A stretch of 64,000 bases of DNA from Veillonellaceae bacterium. GTDB taxonomy: Bacteria; Bacillota_C; Negativicutes; UBA1444. The stretch lies in the NCBI GenBank assembly GCA_012798135.1, contig JAAZNU010000039.1, forward strand, positions 62,001 to 126,000. Direction: 5' to 3'. A program made the translations under genes and the position numbers. This document shows positions 27,262 through 35,492 of this stretch, in pieces. Every line of letters starts with the position of its first letter. Positions within the stretch are counted from its first letter, which is position 1. The notes under the pieces are model-generated. The model did not search any database. It was not told the origin of the DNA and saw only the letters and a program-made list of their open reading frames with translations.

Positions 27262-27615
27262 TCAACGCAGCTCCGCCTCAGCCGTCACCTGCTCTTCCAT
27301 AAAGCTACGATATTTGTCGTAGATGATTCGCAACGAAGTCATAATAGCCTTTTTAGCGCTGCCCTGATAACGTTTGTCAACGATCCGCAAAACGGTATCT
27401 GGTCCATTTTTCAACGACTGTCCCAATAACACCCGGGAAACATATTCGCGGGCAACCTTTGTCGCCAAAGTGCAGTCCGCTTCTACAATCTCACCGGTTT
27501 CGACACGGATGACCAATATCATCCCAATCACCTTGTACATTTCACTGGCGGTGATGCCTACCGGCAATTTGGCATAGCCTGAGAAAAGAACCAAGCCATC
27601 ATCATTCGTTGCCAA
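27262..27615 (-). CDS. DUF3870 protein
   Basis: The product is 117 aa and matches DUF3870: FSGYAKLPVGITA opening, VVIRVETGEIVEADCTL-like strand and KRYQGSAKKAI helix. It is a small soluble protein, probably metabolite-binding; its function is unknown. TTG 27615 is the only reasonable start and its ribosome binding site is distant. It lies 19 bp after the P-loop/Asp23 gene and is probably cotranscribed with it. Confidence 0.75.
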   Translation of the reverse strand: MATNDDGLVLFSGYAKLPVGITASEMYKVIGMILVIRVETGEIVEADCTLATKVAREYVSRVLLGQSLKNGPDTVLRIVDKRYQGSAKKAIMTSLRIIYDKYRSFMEEQVTAEAELR

Positions 27616-27634
27616 CTCGTCACACGGCCCCCTT

Positions 27635-28531
27635 CTATCCTTTAACTTCCGCTACAATACCGCGTACAAAAATATCTACATCGGAAACCGTCATCCAAGT
27701 CATATATTCAACCTGCGTCCGAATGCGCTCTTGCGCCGCCCGAACTGCGTTGGGAATATTTACGCCATATCGTACCGTGACTTCCAGCCGCAACACCAAA
27801 CCACGTTCTGGTTTTTCCATATTCTTTACCAAGATCCGGGTCAAGGCAACCCACGATTTATCTTTCAGCAACTCTTCCCGTACTATCATGGCCACCGCAC
27901 GTTCACTGATAATTAACTTGCCGAAAACCGAAAAACGGTTCGGGCGAACGACAGAAACTTCGCCGAAATGATGCCGGGCTTGCCGGGTGGACTTGGAAAA
28001 TAACCGCATCGGATCAATCATAAAATTGGGCAGGTGTGGTTGAAGTTCGATTTTGGGCACGGGAACAATATGCTTGTTCTGGGTTCGTCGCGTCTCCCGG
28101 GCCTTCATAATGGCATCCGGCGTTGAAACGTCATAAATGTTGATGACTTGTGAAACTGGCGGCAACCGAAGCACGTGAACAATCTTGTCCACCATATTGC
28201 GGGAGGTTCCTAATACCAGCACCCGCGAAACCTGCATCTGTGATAGAGCGTCACGCACTTGTTCGGCGTGTTCGTCATCAGCAAAAATCGCTTTTTTCAC
28301 TGACCGAATTTTGTTTGATTCATATTTTGCCGATGAACCGGCAATAATTTTATTGTCTTTGATGAGAATGCCATCATCAATAATAACATCGGCGCCACAA
28401 TCATAAGCCACTTTGGATGCCCGATGGCTTTTTCCCGTGCCTGCTGGCCCGATGAACGCGACCACGTCCAAACCATACCCTCCCGGCAGACTCCAACATT
28501 CGACGACACACAACTGGTTTGAATCAAACAC
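27635..28531 (-). CDS. P-loop ATPase fused to an Asp23/Gls24 domain
   Basis: The product is 298 aa. Residues 28-35 form a Walker A motif (GPAGTGKS), followed by ADVIIDDG as a possible Walker B (48-54) and an alpha/beta nucleotide-binding region to about residue 150. From about residue 197 the sequence is an Asp23/Gls24 (alkaline-shock) domain, with FGKLIISERAVAMIV and VTVRYGVNIPNAV. Classical Asp23 proteins are stand-alone and linked to envelope stress. I recall similar fusions in Clostridia but no assigned function. GTG 28531 starts only 14 bp after the T-run of a terminator, and no ribosome binding site is visible. Confidence 0.75.
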   Translation of the reverse strand: MFDSNQLCVVECWSLPGGYGLDVVAFIGPAGTGKSHRASKVAYDCGADVIIDDGILIKDNKIIAGSSAKYESNKIRSVKKAIFADDEHAEQVRDALSQMQVSRVLVLGTSRNMVDKIVHVLRLPPVSQVINIYDVSTPDAIMKARETRRTQNKHIVPVPKIELQPHLPNFMIDPMRLFSKSTRQARHHFGEVSVVRPNRFSVFGKLIISERAVAMIVREELLKDKSWVALTRILVKNMEKPERGLVLRLEVTVRYGVNIPNAVRAAQERIRTQVEYMTWMTVSDVDIFVRGIVAEVKG

Positions 28532-28544
28532 CGGAATCGTCCGA

Positions 28545-28575
28545 CAAAAACGGAACCTGTTTGGGGTCAGGTTCC
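28545..28575 (-). terminator. Intrinsic terminator after spoVS
   Basis: On the minus strand GGAACCTG (28575-28568) pairs with CAGGTTCC (28559-28552) and GTTTTTG follows. It sits immediately upstream of the P-loop/Asp23 start codon. Confidence 0.85.
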
Positions 28576-28588
28576 GACGTCATATTCA

Positions 28589-28849
28589 TTATCGCGGTTC
28601 AACGATCAATTTTATTGCGGTCCGCGCTTCTCCCTCAATTAAAATATCCGTGAAAGCGGGAATGCAAATTAGATCAATGCCTTGGGGAGCAACAAAGCCA
28701 CGGGCGATCGCCACGGCCTTAGTCGCTTGGTTGAGAGCTCCCGCGCCAATTGCCTGAATCTCGGCGGACCCTTGTTCCCGGATCACGCCGGCCAACGCGC
28801 CCGCTACCGAATTGGGATTTGATTTGGCAGAAACCTTTAATACGCCCAT
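28589..28849 (-). CDS. spoVS: Stage V sporulation protein S
   Basis: The product is 86 aa and clearly SpoVS: an Alba-like small protein with KVSAKSNPNSVAGALAG at the start and GAGALNQATKAVAIARG in the middle. In B. subtilis it is under sigma-H and affects spore coat and septation; homologues also occur in non-spore-formers. ATG 28849 lies behind GGGGGAGGG. As in Bacillus it is downstream of rny, here separated by an unknown gene rather than by ymdB. A sigma-H-like promoter is visible upstream. Confidence 0.95.
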   Translation of the reverse strand: MGVLKVSAKSNPNSVAGALAGVIREQGSAEIQAIGAGALNQATKAVAIARGFVAPQGIDLICIPAFTDILIEGEARTAIKLIVEPR

Positions 28850-28897
28850 GCTCCTGTTGCACCCTCCCCCTTCATTATTCCATGTACATCCTTGTCT

Positions 28898-28924
28898 GTT
28901 TCGGCAAAATTCACAAAAAATCCT
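28898..28924 (-). promoter_or_regulatory. Candidate sigma-H promoter for spoVS
   Basis: On the minus strand AGGATTT (28924-28918), 12 bp, then GCCGAAAC (28905-28898) resembles the sigma-H consensus (RNAGGAWWW-N11-12-RNNGAAT) with one mismatch in the -10 GAAT. Confidence 0.35.
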
Positions 28925-28929
28925 GCATT

Positions 28930-29466
28930 CTATCGTTTAAAAACCAAAACCTGTCCATTTTCGCGCATGGCCGTAAGACTGCTGACAGCCCGTTGCGCCC
29001 TGACAACTTCAAACATCGTGTCAATCATCTCGTCGGGAAAATCAGCATCTTCCACAAAATCCGCCGTGTACTCCAAATCGTCAAGAATCAGGCACTCTCG
29101 GAAGTTCTCCGCCAATAGCGTGCTCAACAGATTTATCTCTCCGTTGGAAAGCGTGGCAATATCCCGTACGATCGAGAGCATGCAAAACTTTTCGTACGGT
29201 TGTTTAGTGGAAATTTTCAAGCATAACGGAGTTTGGCCGACGATAAAATGGTAGGCCTTCAAATGGGTAGCAATTGAATTTCGCACCGCAGCCAAATCAG
29301 TGGATGAAACGGTTTGCGCCAGCATAAAGTTCAGCGTAAGCAAACGATACTTGGAATCAAACTGAATGGTCCCAATTTGGGGAAAGCGCATCAATATGGA
29401 TATTAACAGACTAACGCCATCGGCAGACCGCGAATCTGTGCTATTCGAATTAATTTTATTCAACAA
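28930..29466 (-). CDS. Uncharacterised 178-aa protein between rny and spoVS
   Basis: I do not recognise a named family. The protein is soluble-looking, mixed alpha/beta, with an acidic middle (about residues 125-150, DDLEYTADFVEDADFPDE) and a conserved-looking end (FEVVRAQRAVSSLTAMRENGQVLVFKR region). It starts at one of two adjacent TTG codons (29466 or 29463). The gene is flanked by a terminator on its 5' side (29493-29527) and spoVS on its 3' side, so it has its own promoter or depends on read-through from rny. It takes the place that ymdB has in B. subtilis. Confidence 0.65.
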   Translation of the reverse strand: MLNKINSNSTDSRSADGVSLLISILMRFPQIGTIQFDSKYRLLTLNFMLAQTVSSTDLAAVRNSIATHLKAYHFIVGQTPLCLKISTKQPYEKFCMLSIVRDIATLSNGEINLLSTLLAENFRECLILDDLEYTADFVEDADFPDEMIDTMFEVVRAQRAVSSLTAMRENGQVLVFKR

Positions 29467-29492
29467 CGTTGTGTCGCCTCACTTCGAAAACC

Positions 29493-29527
29493 AAAAATCG
29501 GAAACGACCTTAAACAAGGTCGTTTCC
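29493..29527 (-). terminator. Intrinsic terminator of rny
   Basis: On the minus strand GGAAACGACC and GGTCGTTTCC (29527-29500) form a 10-bp or longer stem, followed by GATTTTTGG. Confidence 0.85.
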
Positions 29528-29567
29528 AGATCATTTCACCTTATCGGAAAACCGTTGGTCATAACGA

Positions 29568-31124
29568 TTATTTTGCGTAATCAACGGCACGAGTTTCCCG
29601 AATGACCGTTACGCGAATTTGACCCGGATAATCCATATCCGATTCAATTTGTTTGACAATATCCTTGGCTAGTCGAATGGATGCCAAATCGTCAATTTTT
29701 TCAGGTTTGACGATAATGCGGACTTCCCGCCCCGCTTGAATGGCATACGATTTATCGACTCCATCGAACGAATCGGCGATTTCTTCCAGCTTAGTCAAGC
29801 GTTTGATATAACTTTCCAACGTTTCCCGCCGAGCGCCGGGTCTAGCGGCGGAAACAGCATCCGCAGCGGCCACGAGAACCGCCTGAATGGTCTTGGGTTC
29901 TTCATCGCCATGATGGGCGACAATCGCATTAATGACTTCCGGAGATTCCCGGTACTTTTTGGCCAGGTCCCCGCCAATCGTCACATGGGGCCCTTCCACT
30001 TCATGGTCAATTGCCTTGCCGATGTCATGCAACAAACCGGCCCGTTTGGCTAAGGTTACATCGACTCCCAATTCGGCGGCCATCACTCCGGCCAGATGCG
30101 ATACTTCGATCGAATGCTTCAAAACATTCTGTCCGTAACTGGTGCGATATTTCAGGCGGCCCAGTAATCGAATCAGTTCCGGGTGCAAACCATGAATCCC
30201 CGTTTCGAAAGTCGCTTGTTCACCAGCGTCCTTGATTCGTTGTTCCACTTCTTTTTGCGCTTTTTCCACAGTTTCTTCGATCCGGGCCGGATGAATCCGA
30301 CCATCGCTGATCAATTTTTCCAGCGCGATTCGGGCAACCTCGCGTCGGACCGGATCAAACCCGGATATCAGGATTGCTTCCGGGGTGTCATCAATAATCA
30401 AATCGATGCCGGTCAACGCTTCCAGAGTCCGAATGTTTCTGCCTTCCCGCCCAATAATTCGCCCTTTCATCTCATCATTGGGCAAACTGACAACTGAAAC
30501 CGTGGTTTCCGCCGCATGATCCGCCGCACATCGCTGGATCGCCAACGAAATAATTTCTCGGGCCTTCTTCTCGGACTCTTCTTTGGCCTGATGCTCCAAG
30601 TCCTTGATCATGACGGCCATTTCGTAGCGGGTTTCCTGTTCCACATTGGAAAGTAAGACCGCCTTGGCTTCTTCTTGGGTCAAACCAGCCAAACGTTCCA
30701 GCTCGTCAACTTGCTTCTGATACAACTCGGTAATCTGGGTCTGTTTTTCTTCGACTTCGAGTTCACGTTTGCTGATGTTTTCTTCTTTTTTCTCAATGGA
30801 CTCAATTTTGCGGTCCAAGTTTTCTTCTTTTTGTTGTAGACGACGTTCCATCCGCTGAACTTCCGAACGACGTTCCTTTAATTCTCGTTCAGCTTCGGTC
30901 CGGAAACGATGAATTTCCTCTTTGGCTTCGATAAGGGATTCTTTCTTTTTGGCGTCAGCGCTGTGTTGTGCATCATCCAGAATTTTTCGGGCTGCCTCTT
31001 CCGCCGATACAATCTTGGCCTCCGCCAGCTTTCTCCGAATCCAATAACCGGCGATCGTGCCGATTGCAACGGCAACCACGGCAAAAATCAACTTTTCAAC
31101 AATGGTGGTTAGCCTCCTCTCCAT
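29568..31124 (-). CDS. rny: Ribonuclease Y
   Basis: The product is 518 aa. An N-terminal membrane anchor (about residues 8-28) is followed by a long charged coiled coil (about 30-210), a KH domain ([11 protein letters not shown]), and an HD domain with catalytic HDIGKA and HHGDEE. RNase Y starts decay of many mRNAs at the membrane. The start is uncertain. ATG 31124 has no ribosome binding site upstream, while a perfect AGGAGG lies inside the gene 9 bp before an in-frame ATT (31103), which would give a 511-aa protein. A sigma-A promoter is present 116 bp upstream. Confidence 0.95.
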   Translation of the reverse strand: MERRLTTIVEKLIFAVVAVAIGTIAGYWIRRKLAEAKIVSAEEAARKILDDAQHSADAKKKESLIEAKEEIHRFRTEAERELKERRSEVQRMERRLQQKEENLDRKIESIEKKEENISKRELEVEEKQTQITELYQKQVDELERLAGLTQEEAKAVLLSNVEQETRYEMAVMIKDLEHQAKEESEKKAREIISLAIQRCAADHAAETTVSVVSLPNDEMKGRIIGREGRNIRTLEALTGIDLIIDDTPEAILISGFDPVRREVARIALEKLISDGRIHPARIEETVEKAQKEVEQRIKDAGEQATFETGIHGLHPELIRLLGRLKYRTSYGQNVLKHSIEVSHLAGVMAAELGVDVTLAKRAGLLHDIGKAIDHEVEGPHVTIGGDLAKKYRESPEVINAIVAHHGDEEPKTIQAVLVAAADAVSAARPGARRETLESYIKRLTKLEEIADSFDGVDKSYAIQAGREVRIIVKPEKIDDLASIRLAKDIVKQIESDMDYPGQIRVTVIRETRAVDYAK

Positions 31125-31140
31125 ATCCGATAGTAAGGGG

Positions 31141-31165
31141 AAAGCCGAGTACATACTCGGCTTTT
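31141..31165. terminator. Hairpin in the rny leader
   Basis: AAAGCCGAGT (31141-31150) pairs with ACTCGGCTTT (31155-31164). It lies between the rny promoter and start codon and has only a weak T-run on either side, so it may be an attenuator or an RNA-stability element rather than a full terminator. Confidence 0.5.
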
Positions 31166-31239
31166 CACAGTAACCTTTCCTCAATCAGGTTGTCTCGTGC
31201 TACAACTTGACAGTATCCGGTCACACGATTGGCGATTTA

Positions 31240-31268
31240 ATTGTAATGCTTTTTCAAAAAAGTGTCAA
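31240..31268 (-). promoter_or_regulatory. Sigma-A promoter for rny
   Basis: A perfect -35 TTGACA (31263-31268), 17-bp spacer and -10 TACAAT (31240-31245) are read on the minus strand, downstream of recX. Confidence 0.75.
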
Positions 31269-31279
31269 GGTAACCCGCG

Positions 31280-31738
31280 TCAGTACTGATGTTTGCGGCA
31301 TTCTTCCACGATCCTGCTCACGATGGCAGCGGAAAAACCCCGATTGGCCAGAAAACGTCCAATCTTGTCACAGGTGTCAGTCGTACGGGCAGGAAATTTT
31401 TTCTCCAGCAACTGCCTGGCAAGCTCCCATTCCGTGTCCTCCGAAAAATATTGGCGAACTTCGGCCAAAGACGCCGACAGTCCAAGTTGATGAAGTTTGC
31501 CAATCACTCCCCGGATGCCCAGACGCCGTTCCGACAATAACCGCTCAATGCTGCGCTGGGTCAGGCGGAAATCGTTAACATATCCTTTCTCTTTCAAAAT
31601 AACAACGGCGTCAGCGACAGAGTCGGGGTCGAATTTCTGCTGCAACAGCTTATGATGCAATTCCTGTTCCGAATACTCACGTCGGGCAAGCAAACGGACC
31701 GCTGTTTCCAGCGGTCCTGACATTTGGTTTGCTCTCAT
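31280..31738 (-). CDS. recX: Regulatory protein RecX
   Basis: The product is 152 aa, made of three-helix RecX repeats ([14 protein letters not shown] near the start; [21 protein letters not shown]). RecX binds RecA filaments and limits their activity. ATG 31738 overlaps the recA stop by 4 bp (ATGA), so its translation is tied to recA and it should be SOS-induced with it. Confidence 0.93.
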   Translation of the reverse strand: MRANQMSGPLETAVRLLARREYSEQELHHKLLQQKFDPDSVADAVVILKEKGYVNDFRLTQRSIERLLSERRLGIRGVIGKLHQLGLSASLAEVRQYFSEDTEWELARQLLEKKFPARTTDTCDKIGRFLANRGFSAAIVSRIVEECRKHQY

Positions 31739-32781
31739 TCCGATTCTTCCAATTCTTCCGTTTCGCCCGACGCGGCCGGCATGGCCAGCAATTTCCCCAT
31801 GGCCATTTCGCGAACCTTGGTTTCCAGCTCTTCGGTTAGTTGCGGATTTTTTCGCAAAACATCCTTCACGTTTTCGCGTCCTTGCCCCAACCGATTATCC
31901 TTGTAGGAATACCAAGCGCCGCTCTTGGTCAGGATCTCCATTTCCGTCGCCAAATCCACCACGCTACCTTCGCGGGAAATACCTTCGCCGAAGATAATAT
32001 CAAATTCCGCCTGCCGAAACGGCGGGGCGACTTTATTCTTGACCACTTTTACCCGGGTCCGGCTGCCGATCACAACATTGTCCACCTTTATGCTGTCAAT
32101 CCGGCGCACATCCAAGCGAATGCTGGCATAAAATTTCAGTGCTCGACCGCCGGTGGTGGTTTCGGGATTGCCAAACATCACTCCCACTTTTTCCCGCAAC
32201 TGATTGATGAAGACGGCTGTAGTCCGAGATTTGGAAATAATACCGGTCAGTTTTCGCAAAGCCTGGGACATCAGGCGAGCCTGCAAGCCGACATGGGCAT
32301 CTCCCATGTCGCCCTCGATTTCCGCCTTGGGAACGAGGGCGGCGACCGAGTCGACAACAATAATGTCGATGGCGCCGCTGCGGACCAATGCGTCGGCAAT
32401 TTCCAGCGCTTGCTCACCGTAGTCCGGTTGCGAGATCAACAAGTTATCGATATCGACTCCCAGTTTGCGGGCATACAGTGGATCCAGCGCGTGCTCCGCA
32501 TCAATGAAAGCTGCCACGCCGCCGGCTTTTTGCGCCTGGGCGATGATTTGCAAGGCAACCGTCGTTTTCCCGGAGGACTCCGGTCCGTATATTTCCACAA
32601 CGCGGCCTCGGGGAACACCGCCGATGCCAAGTGCAATGTCCAAACCGATGGAACCGGTCGGAATAAACTCCACATTCATTCTAGCCGCGGCTTCACCCAG
32701 TTTCCAAATCGATCCCTTGCCAAAATCCTTTTCAATCTGGTGTAATGCAATGTCGAGCGCTTTACTTTTTTCTTTGTCCAT
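31735..32781 (-). CDS. recA: Recombinase RecA
   Basis: The product is 348 aa. It shows Walker A GPESSGKT near residue 68, the [11 protein letters not shown] and [19 protein letters not shown] (L2 region) signatures, and an acidic C-terminus. It mediates strand exchange and triggers LexA self-cleavage. ATG 32781 follows AGAGGAGGAC; longer in-frame starts up to 32853 would run into the promoter. A LexA box sits in its promoter spacer. Confidence 0.99.
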   Translation of the reverse strand: MDKEKSKALDIALHQIEKDFGKGSIWKLGEAAARMNVEFIPTGSIGLDIALGIGGVPRGRVVEIYGPESSGKTTVALQIIAQAQKAGGVAAFIDAEHALDPLYARKLGVDIDNLLISQPDYGEQALEIADALVRSGAIDIIVVDSVAALVPKAEIEGDMGDAHVGLQARLMSQALRKLTGIISKSRTTAVFINQLREKVGVMFGNPETTTGGRALKFYASIRLDVRRIDSIKVDNVVIGSRTRVKVVKNKVAPPFRQAEFDIIFGEGISREGSVVDLATEMEILTKSGAWYSYKDNRLGQGRENVKDVLRKNPQLTEELETKVREMAMGKLLAMPAASGETEELEESE

Positions 32782-32824
32782 GACATGTCCTCCTCTTTTG
32801 AGTGGCGCATTTTCGCTCAATGTC

Positions 32825-32853
32825 ATTATACAAACATACGTTCGGCAAGTCAA
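32825..32853 (-). promoter_or_regulatory. recA promoter with LexA box
   Basis: -35 TTGACT (32848-32853) and -10 TATAAT (32825-32830) have a 17-bp spacer on the minus strand. CGAACGTATGTTTG (32844-32831) in the spacer is a LexA site (GAAC-N4-GTTT). Confidence 0.88.
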
Positions 32854-32863
32854 CGAAAAACCA

Positions 32864-34102
32864 TTAATTTTTTAAATAAAACCGAATCAAATTCAACGCA
32901 GCATTGGCCGCACGAGTCCGGATCCCACTACGTTGGCCGGAAAACCGTTCTTCTTCTACAACCGTGCCGTTCGGTCCGGCTACCGCAATATACACCAAAC
33001 CGACCGGTTTTTCGTCCGTACCGCCGCCGGGTCCGGCAATCCCGGTTATTCCCACACCAATCGTTGTTCCAAAACGCCGCCGAATTCCTTCGGCCATCGC
33101 AATCGCCGTCTCCGTGCTGACCGCCCCGCGGGCCGCGATTGTCGCAGCAGGTACGCCGACAACGTCAATTTTAATTTCGTTGCTGTAGCAAACCACCGAT
33201 CCTTTCAGATAGGCGGAGCTGCCAGGCATATCCGTCAGGCGGGAGGAAACGCCGCCGCCGGTACAGGACTCCGCCAAGGCAATGGTAAAACCTTTTCCGG
33301 TCAATGCGGCACCAACAACTTGTTCCAGCGTCTGATCATCTGTCCCAAAGACGAATTCATCGATGCGCTCCCGAATTTTCGGTTCCAATTCCGCAATCAA
33401 ACGGTGAGCCTGTTCGGTCGTTTCACCTTTGGCCGTCAACCGGACATGAATTTCGCCGCTGCGCGCCAACAAGGCCAAGGTCGGATTCTGTTGCGCCAAA
33501 ATATAATCATGGATTCTCTCTTCCAATGCGGACTCACCCAGCCCGAAGGTTCGCAAAACTTTGGAAACAATCTGCCCCTTGTTGCCGAAGCGCTCCGTCA
33601 GGTAGGGCAAGATCCCTGTCTCAAACATATATTCCAGCTCCATAGGCGGCCCAGGCAGATGGATGATCGTTTTGTCCGCATGCTCCAAAATTACTCCTGG
33701 CGCTGTTCCTCGATGATTGCGCACCACGATGGCCCCTTCCGGCATCATCGCCTGTCGCAAATTGTTCTGCGGCATGCTCAGATTCCGGCGTGCAAAATAG
33801 CACTCAATGTACATTGCGCTTTCTTCATGCAGGACCATCGGCCGACCCAGCAGTTCGGCCGTGACTTCTTTGGTAATATCGCCCTGGGTTGGCCCCAAAC
33901 CACCGCTGGTAATCACAAGATCCGCCCGTTCCATTGCAATCGACAATACGCTGGACATGCGCCGCCGATTGTCGCCGACCGTCGTCTGGTACAAGGCGTC
34001 ATAACCGATTTCATTGAGTTTACGCGCCAGATACGGTGCGTTCGTGTTGACAATTTGCCCCAGCAACAACTCCGTTCCCGTACTGACAATCTCCACAATC
34101 AT
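32864..34102 (-). CDS. cinA: CinA-family protein (competence/damage-inducible protein A)
   Basis: The product is 412 aa. An N-terminal molybdopterin-binding-like/ADP-ribose pyrophosphatase domain ([22 protein letters not shown]) is followed by a C-terminal nicotinamide-mononucleotide deamidase domain with catalytic [14 protein letters not shown]. It probably salvages NMN from pyridine nucleotide breakdown. ATG 34102 is chosen because it gives the standard N-terminus and follows AAGGA; ATG 34114 is also in frame. It lies next to recA as in many Gram-positives, but the pgsA gene often found in this neighbourhood is absent. Confidence 0.93.
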   Translation of the reverse strand: MIVEIVSTGTELLLGQIVNTNAPYLARKLNEIGYDALYQTTVGDNRRRMSSVLSIAMERADLVITSGGLGPTQGDITKEVTAELLGRPMVLHEESAMYIECYFARRNLSMPQNNLRQAMMPEGAIVVRNHRGTAPGVILEHADKTIIHLPGPPMELEYMFETGILPYLTERFGNKGQIVSKVLRTFGLGESALEERIHDYILAQQNPTLALLARSGEIHVRLTAKGETTEQAHRLIAELEPKIRERIDEFVFGTDDQTLEQVVGAALTGKGFTIALAESCTGGGVSSRLTDMPGSSAYLKGSVVCYSNEIKIDVVGVPAATIAARGAVSTETAIAMAEGIRRRFGTTIGVGITGIAGPGGGTDEKPVGLVYIAVAGPNGTVVEEERFSGQRSGIRTRAANAALNLIRFYLKN

Positions 34103-34106
34103 GCTT

Positions 34107-35456
34107 TCAGTCATTCCTTTCTTCAGGTACGCGAACAACTTCGGCTACCCGGTCATAACAGAACCCCTGGACGATTCTGACTCTGACAAACTCACCAACC
34201 GCGATGTCTTCGGCATCTTCGACATAAACCGTCCCATCGATATCCGGCGCTTCTCGCTCGGTCCGGCCATATCCCAACCGCGAATCCTCTTCGTCATGAT
34301 CTTCCAGCAAAAGTACATACTCCCGGCCTTCAGCGTCCTTGTTGATTTCTTCCGACACCCCCGCTTGCAGGGCCATCAAGTCGTTATAGCGGTCTTCCTT
34401 GATCTCGTCGGGGATCTGCCCATCAAAGCCCGCCGCTGCGGTGCCTTCTTCCGCCGAATAACGAAATACGCCAACATGATCGAGCCGCTTCGTCGCCACA
34501 AAGTTGCGCAATTCCTGATAATGCTCATCGGTTTCTCCGGGCAGACCCACAATAAACGTCGTACGAATTGCAATATCCGGGATTCTGGCGCGCAACGCTG
34601 CAATCAGCCGTTCAATGTCGACCCGTCGATCCGGTCGGCGCATGGTCCGCAACAAATCGTCATGCACATGCTGCAACGGAATGTCCACATATTTGCAGAG
34701 CTTCGGCTCCGACGCCATAAATTCGATTAATTCATCGGTAAAATTTTTAGGATAACTGTACAAGATCCGAATCCGGAAATCACCGGGTATCGCAGCCAAT
34801 TCCTTCAACAAATCCAACAGCAGCGGTCGTCCGGCCAGGTCCAGGCCGTAACTGGTGGTATCCTGCGCCACCAGATCGACTTCCCTGACTCCGCCCGCGA
34901 CCAAATCGGCCACTTCCTGACGAACCGAAGCGATGGAACGGCTGATCAACGGGCCGCGAATCTGGGGAATGGCGCAAAAGGCGCAGGCATGATTGCATCC
35001 CTCGGCAATTTTAACATACGCCAAATATGACGGTGTCGCCAATATCCGTGGCATATCCGCAGCCGGCAACAACGCCGATCCCTCCGTAAATACCGGGCGA
35101 CTTCCCGCCAAAACCTCCCGAATAGCCTCCGGCAACCGGTCCCAGGCGCCGGTTCCCACAATGGCGTCCACTTCCGGCAATTCATCCATCAGATCCGTGC
35201 TGTAGCGCTGGCCAAGGCAGCCGGCAAGAATTAAGCCGCGGCAACGGCCAGTCCGCTTGTATACCGCCAGGCGCAACATTGTCTCAATGGATTCTTGTTT
35301 GGCCGACTCGATGAAGCCGCAAGAATTCACCACCAATATATCCGCATTCGGCAGGTCATCCGTCGGTTCATAACCGTGTTCCCGCATCAAGCCCAGCATC
35401 AGCTCCGAATCCACAAGGTTCTTAGAACAACCTAGGCTAACCAGTCCGATTTTCAC
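34107..35456 (-). CDS. rimO: Ribosomal protein S12 methylthiotransferase RimO
   Basis: The product is 449 aa and a MiaB homologue: UPF0004 cysteines (SLGCSKN, NSCGFI, AGCLGQR), radical SAM motif CNHACAFC and a C-terminal TRAM domain. It methylthiolates an aspartate of ribosomal protein S12. GTG 35456 is preferred because AGAGGGG lies 7 nt upstream and the protein then starts at the conserved site; ATG 35462 is too close to that site. Confidence 0.95.
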   Translation of the reverse strand: MKIGLVSLGCSKNLVDSELMLGLMREHGYEPTDDLPNADILVVNSCGFIESAKQESIETMLRLAVYKRTGRCRGLILAGCLGQRYSTDLMDELPEVDAIVGTGAWDRLPEAIREVLAGSRPVFTEGSALLPAADMPRILATPSYLAYVKIAEGCNHACAFCAIPQIRGPLISRSIASVRQEVADLVAGGVREVDLVAQDTTSYGLDLAGRPLLLDLLKELAAIPGDFRIRILYSYPKNFTDELIEFMASEPKLCKYVDIPLQHVHDDLLRTMRRPDRRVDIERLIAALRARIPDIAIRTTFIVGLPGETDEHYQELRNFVATKRLDHVGVFRYSAEEGTAAAGFDGQIPDEIKEDRYNDLMALQAGVSEEINKDAEGREYVLLLEDHDEEDSRLGYGRTEREAPDIDGTVYVEDAEDIAVGEFVRVRIVQGFCYDRVAEVVRVPEERND

Positions 35457-35492
35457 ATGCATACCCCTCTATATTCAAAATGTGGCGTCACG

